Shown: in pieces, positions 6,582 through 15,662 of the stretch | Layout of the letters: the number at the start of each line of letters is the position of its first letter | How positions within the stretch are numbered: position 1 is the first letter of the stretch | NCBI RefSeq assembly: GCF_000265245.1 | Contig: NZ_AJKS02000005.1 | Span: forward strand, 62,001-126,000 | Direction: 5' to 3' | Length of the DNA: 64,000 bases | From: Halomonas smyrnensis AAD6 | GTDB lineage: Bacteria > Pseudomonadota > Gammaproteobacteria > Pseudomonadales > Halomonadaceae | Notes under the pieces: generated by a model | Told to the model about the DNA's origin: nothing | The model's database searches: none | Seen by the model: the letters and a program-made list of their open reading frames with translations, nothing else | Program-made: the position numbers and the translations under genes

Positions 6582-9500
6582 GCCGGCGTCGCGGCCCGCT
6601 GAGCTTCTTCGTCCACCACCGCGTCGCCGCGCATCTGGTGATGCTGGTCATGCTGCTGGGGGGCGCGCTCGGGCTGGCGCGCATGAACGTCCAGTTCTTC
6701 CCCGACTTCGCCCTCGACGTGGTCAGCGTGAGCACGGTGTGGAGCGGGGCCGCCGCCGAGGACGTGGAGCAGGGCATCACCCTGCCGCTGGAGCAGCGCC
6801 TGCGCAGCATCGAGGGGCTGAAGCGCATGACTTCGACCTCGGCCCAGGGCGTGTCCAGCATCAGCCTGGAATTCCGCGAGGGCACCGATCCGGTGCTGGC
6901 GCTGGACGACGTACGCCAGCGGGTCGACGAGTTCACCCACCTGCCGGTCGATGCCGAGGAGCTGCGCATCAGCCGGGTGGCGCACTTCGAGCCGGTGGCG
7001 CGGCTGCTGATTCACGGCGCGCTGTCCGACGACGAGCTGCGTCATCTGGCCAATCGGCTCGAGGACTCGCTGCTGCAGGCGGGCCTCGACCGGGTGGAGA
7101 TCGAGGGCCTGCCCGAGCAGCAGATCAGCATCGAGGTGCCGGCCCGGCGCCTGGAGGGGCTGCAGCTGTCCCTCGACGAGATCGCCGAGCGCGTCGAGGC
7201 CATGTCCCGGGACCTGCCGGCGGGGCTGATCGGCCAGCGCGACAGCACCCGCGAGCTGCGTGCCGTGGAGCAGCGCCGCTCGTCGGCCGGCTTCGGCGAG
7301 CTGCCGATTCTCGGCAGCGATCGCGTGCAGCTGCGCCTGGGCGACATCGCCATCATCCGCCAGGAGCCCCGGCAGGGCGAGGTGACGCTGAGCCGCGACG
7401 GCCAGGGCGCGGTGGAGCTGCTGCTGCAGCGCAGCGAGGACGGCAACTCCCTGGCGGCGGCCGAGACGCTGCGGGCCTGGCTCGACGAGACGCGCCCGCT
7501 GCTGCCGCCCACGGTGACGCTCGAGGTTCACGACGAGACCTGGCAGCTGATCGCCGAGCGCATCGGGCTGCTGATCAGCAATGGCCTGGGCGGCCTGCTG
7601 CTGGTGCTGGGGCTTTTGTATTTCTTCCTGCCGGGGAGGGTGGCCTTCTGGGTGGCGGTCGGCATTCCCACCGCCTTCCTCGGTGCCATGGCGACGTTCT
7701 GGATCATCGGCGGCTCGATCAACATGATCTCGCTGTTCGCGCTGATCATGGCGCTGGGGGTGATCGTCGATGACGCCATCGTGGTCGGCGAGGATGCCGA
7801 TGCCCACTTTCGCCAGGGCGAGGCATCCCGGCGCGCCTCGGAGGGCGCGGCGCGGCGCATGCTGTGGCCGGTGATGGCTTCCTCGCTGACCACGGTGGCG
7901 GCCTTCATGCCGCTGCTGATGGTGGGCGGCGTGATCGGCAGCATCCTCGGCGACATCCCGGTGGTGATGATCTGCGTGCTGGTCGCCTCACTGCTGGAGT
8001 GTTTCGTGGTGCTGCCCGCCCATCTTCGCAATGCCTTCGTGCCCGCCGCGTCGACAGGCGCCAGGGCACCGAGGCCGTTGCCGCTGGCGCGCTCCCGCGC
8101 TCGCTTCGATGCCGCCTTCGACGCCTTCCGCGAGGGCCCCTTCCGGCGCTTCTCGTCGCTGACGCTGCGCTACCGGGCCGCGACCCTGGCCGCAGCGGTG
8201 GCCATGGTGCTGGTCACGGTGGGGCTGCTGGCCGGCGGGCGGCTGGCCTTCAACTTCTTCCCCACGCCCGAGCCCAACGTGCTCTATGCCAACGCGAGCT
8301 TCGTCGCCGGCACCGATCGCGCCCGGGTCGATGCCTTCCTGAGCGACATGGAAGCCGCCCTCGAGGCCACCGACGAGGCGCTGGGCGGTGGCCTGGTGGC
8401 CCAGGCGGTGACGCGACACGGCGCGGTGATCGCCGAGGGGCAGGCCGGGCGCAGCGGCGACAACCTGGGCTCGATCATGGTCGAGCTGATTCCCTCCGAC
8501 GATCGCACGGCGCGCAACGCCGAGATCATCCGCGACTGGCGCGCACGCCTCGACCCGCCGCCGGGCATCGAGAACCTGACCATCAGCGAGCGCAGCGCCG
8601 GCCCGCCGGGCAAGGACGTCAACGTGCGCCTGACCGGCGATGCCGCCGAGCCGCTGAAGGCGGCGGCGACATCGCTGTCGCGCTCGCTTTCCCAGCTGCC
8701 CGGGGTGCTGGCCACCGAGGACGACATGCCCTGGGGCCGCGAGCAGCTGATCTACCGGGTCAGTCCGCGCGGTGAGGCGCTGGGGCTGACCACCCGCGAG
8801 CTGGGGCGCCAGCTGCGTGCGGCCTACGACGGCAGGCTGGTGCAGGTCTATCAGGACGGCCCGGACGAGGTCGAGGTGCGGGTGCTGCTGCCCCGCGAGC
8901 AGCGCGAACGGCTCAGCTCGCTGTCGCGGCTGTCGATTCGCACCCCGGACGGCGACTTCGTGCCCCTCGATCAGGTGGCCCGCTTCGACTATCGCCAGGG
9001 CTTCGAGACGCTGCGCCACGCCGACGGACGGCTGGCGGTGGAGGTCACCGCCGAGGTGGACGCCGCGGTCAACACGCCCGACCGTATCCTGGCCGATCTC
9101 GCCGCCACGGTGCTGCCGACGCTGATGCGCGAACACGGGGTGCGCTACAGCTTCGAGGGCCGCGCCGCCGATCAGCGCGAGACCTTCGCCGACATGCGCG
9201 TCGGGCTCCTGGTCGGGCTGGCGCTGATGTACGTGGTGCTGGCCTGGGTGTTCGCCTCATGGAGCCTGCCGCTGATCGTCATGGCGACGATCCCGCTGGC
9301 GCTGGTGGGCGCGCTGCTGGGCCACTGGCTGATGGGGCTCGACCTGACCATGCTGTCGCTGTTCGGCCTGTTCGGGCTCTCCGGCATCGTGGTCAACAAC
9401 GCCATCATCCTGGTGACCTTCTACCGCCAGCAGCGCCACCGCGGGCTGGCCATCGATGCCGCGCTGAACGAGGCGGTAGTGCAGCGGGTCCGGGCGGTGC

Positions 9501-9718
9501 TGCTGACCTCGCTGACCACCATCGGCGGGCTGATGCCGCTGCTGTTCGAGACCTCGCTGCAGGCCCAGTTCCTGATCCCGATGGCGGTGTCCATCGCCTT
9601 CGGGCTGGGACTCTCGACGCTGCTGGTGCTGGCGGTGATTCCGGCGCTGCTCAGCTATCTCGAGCCCCTGCGCGAGCGCTTCGGGCGCGAGGTGGTGCCG
9701 GATGCCAGGGGAACGTGA
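6578..9718 (+). CDS. RND family efflux transporter permease (AcrB-like)
   Basis: A 1046-residue resistance-nodulation-division pump, the normal length for the AcrB superfamily. It has the twofold architecture: TM1 near residues 14-32, a first periplasmic loop, TMs 2-6 from about 328, the amphipathic stretch, TM7 near 525 and a second set of TMs from about 870. The proton-relay aspartates are D398-D399 in MALGVIVDDAIVVGED. It starts within the end of the adaptor gene (ATGA overlap), so the two are translationally coupled. No TolC-type channel gene is adjacent, so a channel encoded elsewhere must be used. The substrate cannot be told from sequence. Confidence 0.92.
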   Translation: MSRRRGPLSFFVHHRVAAHLVMLVMLLGGALGLARMNVQFFPDFALDVVSVSTVWSGAAAEDVEQGITLPLEQRLRSIEGLKRMTSTSAQGVSSISLEFREGTDPVLALDDVRQRVDEFTHLPVDAEELRISRVAHFEPVARLLIHGALSDDELRHLANRLEDSLLQAGLDRVEIEGLPEQQISIEVPARRLEGLQLSLDEIAERVEAMSRDLPAGLIGQRDSTRELRAVEQRRSSAGFGELPILGSDRVQLRLGDIAIIRQEPRQGEVTLSRDGQGAVELLLQRSEDGNSLAAAETLRAWLDETRPLLPPTVTLEVHDETWQLIAERIGLLISNGLGGLLLVLGLLYFFLPGRVAFWVAVGIPTAFLGAMATFWIIGGSINMISLFALIMALGVIVDDAIVVGEDADAHFRQGEASRRASEGAARRMLWPVMASSLTTVAAFMPLLMVGGVIGSILGDIPVVMICVLVASLLECFVVLPAHLRNAFVPAASTGARAPRPLPLARSRARFDAAFDAFREGPFRRFSSLTLRYRAATLAAAVAMVLVTVGLLAGGRLAFNFFPTPEPNVLYANASFVAGTDRARVDAFLSDMEAALEATDEALGGGLVAQAVTRHGAVIAEGQAGRSGDNLGSIMVELIPSDDRTARNAEIIRDWRARLDPPPGIENLTISERSAGPPGKDVNVRLTGDAAEPLKAAATSLSRSLSQLPGVLATEDDMPWGREQLIYRVSPRGEALGLTTRELGRQLRAAYDGRLVQVYQDGPDEVEVRVLLPREQRERLSSLSRLSIRTPDGDFVPLDQVARFDYRQGFETLRHADGRLAVEVTAEVDAAVNTPDRILADLAATVLPTLMREHGVRYSFEGRAADQRETFADMRVGLLVGLALMYVVLAWVFASWSLPLIVMATIPLALVGALLGHWLMGLDLTMLSLFGLFGLSGIVVNNAIILVTFYRQQRHRGLAIDAALNEAVVQRVRAVLLTSLTTIGGLMPLLFETSLQAQFLIPMAVSIAFGLGLSTLLVLAVIPALLSYLEPLRERFGREVVPDARGT

Positions 9719-9727
9719 ACGGTTCGG

Positions 9728-10039
9728 TCATGACTCGTCGTCGAGCAGTTCGGCCAGCAGTTCGGGCTGTCGCGGCATCAGGCCGACCCTGAGCCCCAGC
9801 GGACGGAAGACCCGATCGAGGCTGGCCATGGAGGCGTTGCCGGCATCCCGCTCGATGTCCGACAGGGTGCGCCGGCTGACGCCGACCAGCTCGGCATAGG
9901 CCGTCTGGGTCAGGCCCAGGACCTCGCGACGCAGCGTCCGCAGCACGCGGCCTTCGGTGGTCTCGCCGCGCATCAGCAGCCGCAGTTGTTCGAGCAGCGC
10001 CGCCTGGCGCGCTTCGGGAGAGCGGGCCTGTGGCTTCAT
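9728..10039 (-). CDS. HipB-like helix-turn-helix antitoxin/regulator
   Basis: A 103-residue DNA-binding protein with an XRE/Cro-type domain. Residues about 42-75 read LGLTQTAYAELVGVSRRTLSDIERDAGNAS, a clean helix-turn-helix, followed by a hydrophobic tail (FRPLGLRVGLMP) and an acidic C-terminus. Its ATG overlaps the stop of the HipA-like kinase gene by 4 bp (ATGA), so it is the second gene of that operon, the reverse of E. coli hipBA order. It probably neutralises the kinase and represses the operon at the palindromes upstream of it. It ends 9 bp from the convergent RND pump gene. Confidence 0.82.
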   Translation of the reverse strand: MKPQARSPEARQAALLEQLRLLMRGETTEGRVLRTLRREVLGLTQTAYAELVGVSRRTLSDIERDAGNASMASLDRVFRPLGLRVGLMPRQPELLAELLDDES

Positions 10040-11391
10040 GTCAGCCCCCAGCGCGTCAGGCGATCGTCGAGATGGTTCAGCCCCACCGCCGGCATGTCCA
10101 GGATGCGCGACGGCACGCCGCGATTCGCCAGTCGATCGCGAAGGCCCGTCAGGCGCTCGCCAAGGGCTCGCAGCTCACCCATCAGGCGCTCCGGCTCGAC
10201 CAGATCCGCCAGGTGCTCGGCGACCGCCGGCCAGTCGACGTCTCCGCCTCGTTCGAATTCCGGGCCCCACTGTGTCGTCCGGGTCACGCCCTCGGGATCG
10301 GCCTTCATGGGGGCGAAGTCATAGACCGGCGCGTGCCATATGCCTTCGGGGCGCTTGAGCAGGGCGGCATTGCGACCGTGGTTGTCCGAATTGCCGAAGG
10401 CCAGATTGAGCAGGTCCCGCGTGACCCAGTCGACGACGAAGGCGGCCGTATCGAAGGGCTCGTTGCCCTCGCGCACCCGATGCTGTCCCTTCAGCAGCGC
10501 CTCCAGTCGGCGAATGACCGCGGGATGGCGCAGGTGGGTGCCCGGTGCGGCGCCGAGCAGCGCGTACACCGATTCCAGGCCGTGGCGATGGAGCTGGCCC
10601 TGGCGCCATTCGACGTCGAAGCGCGGCAGCCAGAGAGAGGGATAGCGCGTGCCCTCGTGTAGCTCCAGGCCCTCGAGCGGCACGGTATCCACGCCGAGGG
10701 CATTCAGCTCACGATAGAAGTGATATTCGGCGCGCAGGATGTCGCAGTCGTCGTCGCTGCGGCTCCCGCGGGGAAACTTGACCAGGTAATGGGCGTCGGG
10801 CGTGGTGGTGTCGTCCTGCCAGGTATCGATCCACACCTGACGCTCCGGGGTGCGACGTATCAGCAGCTTGGGTGCCTCGCCACCGGCCCCGGTGGCGCCG
10901 CCGCTTGCGGCGCCCATCTGCTGGGCGTATTCGAGGAAGTCGGTGTGGCGTTCCAGCACGTCTTCCAGCGGAAAGCGCAGGGACGCCAGTGCATCCCCGG
11001 GCGGGCGTTCGGGCAGTGCCTCGCGGATGCGCAGATTGCCCACCGGTGCGATGGTGCCGAGACGCAGCAGTTCGCTGTCCTGCTGGCCGGCGTCGAGATC
11101 CTGCAGGCCCAGATGGTCGATCCAGTAGCGGCGGCTGGCACCGGCCGGCATGATGTCCTCGAGAAAGCCGAACCAGCGATCGCCGCGGTGGGTCATCATC
11201 AGTTCGACGGGCAGGGTCAGGCTGCACGCATGTTCGTCGTCGTGGAACATCCATGCCAGGGCATAGTCCTGGAAGTATCCCATCCTGGCGGGGCCACGCG
11301 TTCCCCGTTCCGGCGCAGGAATCTCGAGAAGCGCGGCGTCCTGCCAGCGTGCCTGGTGGTGGATCTGTATCGTCAGCTGCATGGAAGGCAT
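10036..11391 (-). CDS. HipA-like serine/threonine kinase (toxin family)
   Basis: A 451-residue HipA-superfamily protein. The N-terminal HipA_N-like part (about 1-130) is followed by GGEAPK (170-175), typical of the YjjJ/HipT-like branch in place of E. coli HipA's GAQEK. The kinase core has the ATP lysine K205 (YLVKFPRGS), the catalytic loop FGNSDNHGRN with D336, H338 and N341, and the metal aspartate D358 (VYDFAPM), so it should be active. Known relatives phosphorylate aminoacyl-tRNA synthetases and cause growth arrest or persistence; the target here is unknown. Start is 11391 or 11382, neither with a clear ribosome binding site. The operator array begins within 7 bp of the upstream start. 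Confidence 0.85.
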   Translation of the reverse strand: MPSMQLTIQIHHQARWQDAALLEIPAPERGTRGPARMGYFQDYALAWMFHDDEHACSLTLPVELMMTHRGDRWFGFLEDIMPAGASRRYWIDHLGLQDLDAGQQDSELLRLGTIAPVGNLRIREALPERPPGDALASLRFPLEDVLERHTDFLEYAQQMGAASGGATGAGGEAPKLLIRRTPERQVWIDTWQDDTTTPDAHYLVKFPRGSRSDDDCDILRAEYHFYRELNALGVDTVPLEGLELHEGTRYPSLWLPRFDVEWRQGQLHRHGLESVYALLGAAPGTHLRHPAVIRRLEALLKGQHRVREGNEPFDTAAFVVDWVTRDLLNLAFGNSDNHGRNAALLKRPEGIWHAPVYDFAPMKADPEGVTRTTQWGPEFERGGDVDWPAVAEHLADLVEPERLMGELRALGERLTGLRDRLANRGVPSRILDMPAVGLNHLDDRLTRWGLT

Positions 11392-11397
11392 CTGTTT

Positions 11398-11497
11398 TGA
11401 GCAATATGCTACTCAGGATAGAGCAGGGAGGCTTTTTTTGAGAACTATGCTTCTCAAAAAATCGCCTTGCGACAATTTTTGAGCAATTTTCTGCACA
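11398..11497. promoter_or_regulatory. Three phased palindromic operator-like sites, period 41 bp
   Basis: Three 18-bp sites lie in the divergent gap between the HipA-like gene and the SDR gene: TGAGCAATATGCTACTCA (11398-11415), TGAGAACTATGCTTCTCA (11439-11456) and TGAGCAATTTTCTGCACA (11480-11497). The first two fit TGAG-N10-CTCA exactly and the third has one mismatch in its right half. The starts are 41 bp apart both times, close to four helical turns, and each is preceded by TTTT. They probably bind the HipB-like protein and could control both divergent units. Confidence 0.6.
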
Positions 11498-11526
11498 ATG
11501 GTGTTTTGGATATCCAAGGAGGCGAC

Positions 11527-12192
11527 ATGACATCCACCGTTCTGATCACCGGCGCCAATCGCGGCGTCGGGCTGGCGCTGGCGCGTCATTATCACGAGGC
11601 GGGCTGGGCCGTGATCGGCGTCTGCCGGGAGGCGTCCTTCGAGCTGGCCGAGGTGGCGGCTCGCGTCATCGAGGGCATCGACGTGACGCGAGAGGAAGAC
11701 GTCGCGCGCCTGGCGGCCGAGCTCGAGGGCCAGTCGCTGGCGCTGCTGGTCAACAATGCCGGCATGCTGCACGACGAGGTGCTGGGCGAGATCGACTTCG
11801 ATGCGATCCGTGCCCAGATGGAGATCAACGCCTATGCGCCGCTGCGGGTGGTCGAGGCGCTGCTGCCGTGCCTGGGCAAGGGGGCGAAGATCGCCAACAT
11901 CACCAGCCGCATGGGCTCGATCGCCGACAATGATTCCGGCGGACGCTACGGGTATCGCGCCTCCAAGGCGGCACTGAACGCCTTCGGCAAGTCGCTGGCG
12001 GTGGACCTGGCGCCGCGCGGCATCGCCGTGGCCCAGCTGCATCCGGGCTATGTGCAGACGCGGATGGTCAACTTCGGCGGGCTGATCGGCCCCGAGGAGG
12101 CCGCCGCCGGGCTCGCCGAGCGCATCGAGGCGCTGACCCTGGACACCAGCGGCGGCTTCTGGCACAGCAACAGCGAGCGCCTGCCATGGTGA
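11527..12192 (+). CDS. Short-chain dehydrogenase/reductase (C-factor-like)
   Basis: A 221-residue SDR oxidoreductase. The cofactor motif TGANRGVG is near residue 8, LLVNNAGML near 76, and the catalytic S...YRASKAALNAFGKSL with Tyr/Lys near 145-149. The pattern (short length, LHPGYVQTRM, a SGGFWHSNSERLPW end) resembles the CsgA/C-factor-like group often annotated only as SDR; substrate unknown. ATG follows AAGGAGG with good spacing. Its stop overlaps the start of cysQ by 7 bp. It is transcribed away from the HipA-like gene, so the operator array lies just upstream of it. Confidence 0.85.
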   Translation: MTSTVLITGANRGVGLALARHYHEAGWAVIGVCREASFELAEVAARVIEGIDVTREEDVARLAAELEGQSLALLVNNAGMLHDEVLGEIDFDAIRAQMEINAYAPLRVVEALLPCLGKGAKIANITSRMGSIADNDSGGRYGYRASKAALNAFGKSLAVDLAPRGIAVAQLHPGYVQTRMVNFGGLIGPEEAAAGLAERIEALTLDTSGGFWHSNSERLPW

Positions 12193-13043
12193 GGCCCGGT
12201 ACCTGCGAGGAGATAGCCTTCGTCACGCCCGAGGCGCGCGAGCGGCTGCTGGCGGGCGTCGAGGCGGCGGGCGAGGCGGTGATGGCGATCTATCGGCGGC
12301 CATTCGACGTGGCGACCAAGTCCGACGACAGCCCGGTCACCGAGGCCGACCTCTGCGCGCATCATGCGCTGGTCGAGCTGCTCGGCGAGGTGACGCCGAC
12401 GCTGCCGGTGCTCTCCGAGGAGTCGGAGGCCGTGTCCTACGCCACGCGCCGCACCTGGCGGCGCTACTGGCTGGTCGATCCGCTGGACGGCACGAAGGAA
12501 TTCATCCGGCGCAGCGGCGACTTCACGCTCAACGTGGCGCTGATCGAGGACGGCGTGCCGACCTTCGGCATCGTGCATGCGCCGACGCTCGGCGTGAGCT
12601 GGTTCGGCCGGCTGGGGGAAGGCGCCTGGCGGCGCGAGGCCGGCGAGACGCGGGCGATCGGCGTGCGCGCGCTGCCGGATCCTGACCGCGAGCCCTGGCA
12701 CGTCATGGGCAGCCGCTCCCATGGCTTGTCGGTCTTGGCGGGCTTTCTGGAGCGCCTGCCGCGGCACGAACTCGTCTCGCGGGGCAGTTCGCTGAAGCTG
12801 TGCCTGGTGGCCGAGGGCGTCGCCGATCTCTATCCGCGCTTCGGGCCGACCAGCGAGTGGGACACGGCCGCGGCGCAGGCGGTGGTGACCGCCGCCGGGG
12901 GCGAGGTGCTGGATGCCCGGACCCTGACGCCGCTGCGCTGCAATCGTCAGGCCTCGCTGCTCAATCCGGCCTTCATCGCCTGCGGAGAGCGCGATTCCCG
13001 CTGGCAGCGGGCGCTGGCCGAGAGCCTGGACGAGGAGGTCTGA
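12186..13043 (+). CDS. cysQ: 3'(2'),5'-bisphosphate nucleotidase CysQ
   Basis: A 285-residue inositol-monophosphatase-superfamily enzyme that hydrolyses 3'-phosphoadenosine 5'-phosphate, the by-product of sulfate assimilation, to AMP. It is identified by SPVTEADLCAH, the metal glutamates in LSEESE, and the CysQ-specific motif WLVDPLDGTKEFIRRSGDFTLNVALI. The C-terminal part has GSSLKLCLVAEG, YPRFGPTSEWDTAAAQAV and a metal aspartate. The start overlaps the preceding SDR stop, and only a weak ribosome binding site is seen, so translation is probably coupled. Cytoplasmic or membrane-peripheral. Confidence 0.9.
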   Translation: MVRPGTCEEIAFVTPEARERLLAGVEAAGEAVMAIYRRPFDVATKSDDSPVTEADLCAHHALVELLGEVTPTLPVLSEESEAVSYATRRTWRRYWLVDPLDGTKEFIRRSGDFTLNVALIEDGVPTFGIVHAPTLGVSWFGRLGEGAWRREAGETRAIGVRALPDPDREPWHVMGSRSHGLSVLAGFLERLPRHELVSRGSSLKLCLVAEGVADLYPRFGPTSEWDTAAAQAVVTAAGGEVLDARTLTPLRCNRQASLLNPAFIACGERDSRWQRALAESLDEEV

Positions 13044-13200
13044 GGGAGTAAGGCGAGGGAGGGCGCACTGAGCGCCGAGTCGGAGATCGACCGCTGTTCG
13101 ACAACGCCGTGGACGCAAAACTTTCATCCGCACATGAGCCTTCGGTCTCCCTCCTTTGGACTATTGTTTAGGTCCCAGCGGTCAGCGCGGAGGCGGTCAC

Positions 13201-13506
13201 ATGTGTCATGTCGAGGTCGAGCGGCGTCCCCTTCATCGACTGCACCAGCGTGGCTGCGCGGCGCCCGAGGTGGTCTTCGCCGTCCCGCGCCGTGAGCCGC
13301 TGCGCGGCGTCGGCTGGGACCCACGGCAGGGGCTCTTTCTGATGCTGCAGTCCGGCGCGCGCTGTTATCCGCTCTATGATGTCAGCCGCGGCAGCGACAT
13401 CCTGGCCATGCGCCTGCTGGCGGTGGAAGTGGCCGAGCCCGACGATCCGCAGGTGAAGGCGTTCATCATCGAGGCGCTGGGCGATGCGCTCGGAGCAGTG
13501 GTGTAG
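13201..13506 (+). CDS. Conserved-looking small protein of unknown function
   Basis: A 101-residue reading frame with ATG at 13201 directly preceded by GGAGG at ideal spacing, which is the best support that it is real. The sequence has an N-terminal MCHVEVERRPLHRLHQRGC, a basic middle and an acidic C-terminus ending DALGAVV. No signal peptide or membrane segment is seen. I do not recognise it. It stands alone between cysQ and a convergent zinc-ribbon-like gene, 9 bp before that gene's end. Possible -10-like AT-rich sequence lies near 13160, but no convincing promoter can be named. Confidence 0.55.
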   Translation: MCHVEVERRPLHRLHQRGCAAPEVVFAVPRREPLRGVGWDPRQGLFLMLQSGARCYPLYDVSRGSDILAMRLLAVEVAEPDDPQVKAFIIEALGDALGAVV

Positions 13507-13515
13507 GGGGGCCGG

Positions 13516-13728
13516 CTAGCGGTCGTCCTCCTGGGCCGGCGCCGGCTGTCGATAGACGGTGCGCTGCTGGCACTGGCCGCAGACCAGCAGGTAGGTGCGA
13601 TCCTCGACCGCGGTAACGCCGAATTCGTGCCAGGTGTCCATCGTCGATGGGCGAATCTCACTGGCTCCGCAGGGACACATCATGAGCCATCCCCCGCGAG
13701 GTTCAGGCATCAGCGTGATATCGTCCAT
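13516..13728 (-). CDS. Small putative zinc-ribbon protein
   Basis: A 70-residue protein with two cysteine pairs, MCPCGA near residue 18 and VCGQCQ near residue 50, spaced as in small zinc ribbons. The rest is polar, with YLLVCGQC as a beta-strand-knuckle pattern and an acidic tail. No family is recognised. The ATG at 13728 has only AGAGA upstream, so a shorter product starting at Met7 is possible. It faces the unknown 101-residue gene tail to tail and is divergent from prfC. Confidence 0.5.
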   Translation of the reverse strand: MDDITLMPEPRGGWLMMCPCGASEIRPSTMDTWHEFGVTAVEDRTYLLVCGQCQQRTVYRQPAPAQEDDR

Positions 13729-13859
13729 TTGATTGTTCTCTATTAGGTGATGTCAGCGCTGATAGTAGTCTGCCGGCGCGCCAGCGCCTTGTCGGCGATC
13801 TCAGACATCCTTGTAAGCCATCGCCCTGCCGCCGAGTGCCTGCCCGACGTCGTGCTGTC

Positions 13860-13888
13860 GAGACAGCGGGCGGGCCTGGCGGTACAAT
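13860..13888 (+). promoter_or_regulatory. Sigma70-type promoter of prfC
   Basis: GAGACA (13860-13865) and TACAAT (13883-13888) are separated by 17 bases. The predicted transcript would have an untranslated leader of about 75-80 bases before the prfC ATG at 13972. Confidence 0.45.
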
Positions 13889-13971
13889 CTTCGCATTTCT
13901 CACACCCATCATCGCCCGCGGTCTTCGGACGCCCGAGTCCGCGGGTGAGCACAGATCAGCAACGAGCCTCA

Positions 13972-15561
13972 ATGTCGACCGACCCTATCGCCCAAGAAGC
14001 CGCGCTGCGCCGCACCTTCGCGATCATCTCGCACCCGGACGCCGGTAAGACCACCATCACCGAGAAGATGCTGTTGTTCGGAAACGCCATCCAGATGGCG
14101 GGCTCGGTGAAGAGCAAGCGCGACGATCGCCATGCCACCTCCGACTGGATGAAGATGGAGCAGGAGCGCGGCATCTCGGTGACCACCTCCGTGATGCAGT
14201 TCCCCTACGGCGGGCGTATCGTCAACCTGCTCGATACCCCGGGCCACGAGGACTTCTCCGAGGACACCTACCGCACCCTGACCGCGGTGGACTCGGCGCT
14301 GATGGTGGTCGACGGCGCCAAGGGCGTCGAGGACCGTACCATCAAGCTGATGGAGGTCTGCCGGCTGCGCACCACGCCGATTCTGACCTTCATCAACAAG
14401 ATGGACCGCGACATCCGCGATCCCATCGAGGTGATGGACGAGGTCGAGAAGGTACTCAACATCCAGTGCGCGCCCATGACCTGGCCGATCGGCATGGGCC
14501 GTCACTTCAGGGGCGTCTATCACCTCTACAACGACGTGATCCATCTCTACACCCAGGGCCAGGGCAACCGGATCCCCGAGGACAAGCGCATCGAGGGCCT
14601 CGACAGCCCCGAGGTCGACGAGATCCTGGGCGAGGACGCCGCCGAGGAACTGCGCATGGAGGTGGAGCTGGTGCGTGGCGCCTCCCACGAGTTCGATCTC
14701 GAGGCCTATCGTCGCGGCGAGCTGACCCCGGTGTACTTCGGTACCGCCATGGGCAACTTCGGCGTGCGCGAGATGCTGGACGGCTTCGTCGAATATGCGC
14801 CGGCGCCCCAGTCGCGGGAGACCAACCTGCGCACGGTGGAGTCCGAGGACGGCAAGTTCACCGGCTTCGTGTTCAAGATCCAGGCCAACATGGACCCGAA
14901 CCACCGCGACCGCATCGCCTTCCTGCGGGTCTGCTCGGGCAAGTACGAGAAGAACATGAAGATGCGCCACACGCGTATCGGCAAGGACGTCAAGATCGCC
15001 GACGCCCTGACCTTCATGGCCTCGGATCGTGCCCACGTCGAGGAGGCCTGGCCCGGCGACATCATCGGCCTGCACAACCACGGCACCATCCAGATCGGCG
15101 ACACCTTCACCCAGGGCGAGGACATGCGCTTCACCGGCATCCCGCACTTCGCCCCGGAGCTGTTCAAGCGCGTGCGCCTCAAGGATCCGCTGAAGATGAA
15201 GGCGCTGCAGAAGGGCCTGCAGCAGCTGTCCGAGGAGGGCGCCACCCAGGTGTTCATGCCGATGGACAACAACGACCTGATCCTCGGCGCCGTGGGTACG
15301 CTGCAGTTCGATGTGGTCGCCCATCGCCTCAAGGAAGAGTACAAGGTCGACTGCCTCTACGAGGGCATCAACGTCCAGACCGCCCGCTGGGTGTACTGCG
15401 ACGACGCCAAGATGCTCGAGGAGTTCAAGCGCAAGGCCAGCCAGAACCTCGCCATCGACGGCGGCGGCTACCTGACCTACATCGCGCCGACCCGGGTCAA
15501 CCTGCAGATGACCCAGGAGCGCTGGCCGGACGTTCGCTTCAGCCCGACCCGCGAGCACTGA
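13972..15561 (+). CDS. prfC: Peptide chain release factor 3
   Basis: A 529-residue translational GTPase that recycles RF1/RF2 from the ribosome after termination. GTP-binding motifs are SHPDAGKTT (G1), the G2/G3 region with [10 protein letters not shown], and NKMDRD (G4). RF3-specific blocks include [18 protein letters not shown] and [13 protein letters not shown] after G1, and [20 protein letters not shown] in the C-terminal part. Start at [10 protein letters not shown] matches E. coli-type RF3 length; an in-frame upstream extension is not conserved-looking. Ribosome binding site is weak (ACGAG). A strong terminator follows, then yjjV, which is also a prfC neighbour region gene in E. coli. 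Confidence 0.97.
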   Translation: MSTDPIAQEAALRRTFAIISHPDAGKTTITEKMLLFGNAIQMAGSVKSKRDDRHATSDWMKMEQERGISVTTSVMQFPYGGRIVNLLDTPGHEDFSEDTYRTLTAVDSALMVVDGAKGVEDRTIKLMEVCRLRTTPILTFINKMDRDIRDPIEVMDEVEKVLNIQCAPMTWPIGMGRHFRGVYHLYNDVIHLYTQGQGNRIPEDKRIEGLDSPEVDEILGEDAAEELRMEVELVRGASHEFDLEAYRRGELTPVYFGTAMGNFGVREMLDGFVEYAPAPQSRETNLRTVESEDGKFTGFVFKIQANMDPNHRDRIAFLRVCSGKYEKNMKMRHTRIGKDVKIADALTFMASDRAHVEEAWPGDIIGLHNHGTIQIGDTFTQGEDMRFTGIPHFAPELFKRVRLKDPLKMKALQKGLQQLSEEGATQVFMPMDNNDLILGAVGTLQFDVVAHRLKEEYKVDCLYEGINVQTARWVYCDDAKMLEEFKRKASQNLAIDGGGYLTYIAPTRVNLQMTQERWPDVRFSPTREH

Positions 15562-15602
15562 CCCGGGCTGCGCCCGGAGCTACAAGCGCCGAGCGACAAG
15601 CC

Positions 15603-15636
15603 CCCCCCCGAAGGTTGAGCCTTCGGGGGGGCTTTT
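15603..15636 (+). terminator. Rho-independent terminator of prfC
   Basis: 12-bp perfect arms (15603-15614 and 15620-15631), 5-base loop, followed by CTTTT. It carries the same CCCCGAAGG / CCTTCGGGG core as the bdhA terminator and lies inside the same repeat unit. Confidence 0.85.
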
Positions 15637-15662
15637 GCTTCGGGCGGTTTCATGCTGCTGAC

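Noticed and set aside
9728-11500. Genomic island or phage module around the HipA-like genes
   Set aside because: No integrase, tRNA, direct repeats or strong composition change in the genes; only the intergenic operator region is AT-rich.
13969-15558. Minus-strand frame spanning prfC
   Set aside because: It mirrors RF3 codon by codon; RF3 motifs are decisive for the plus strand.
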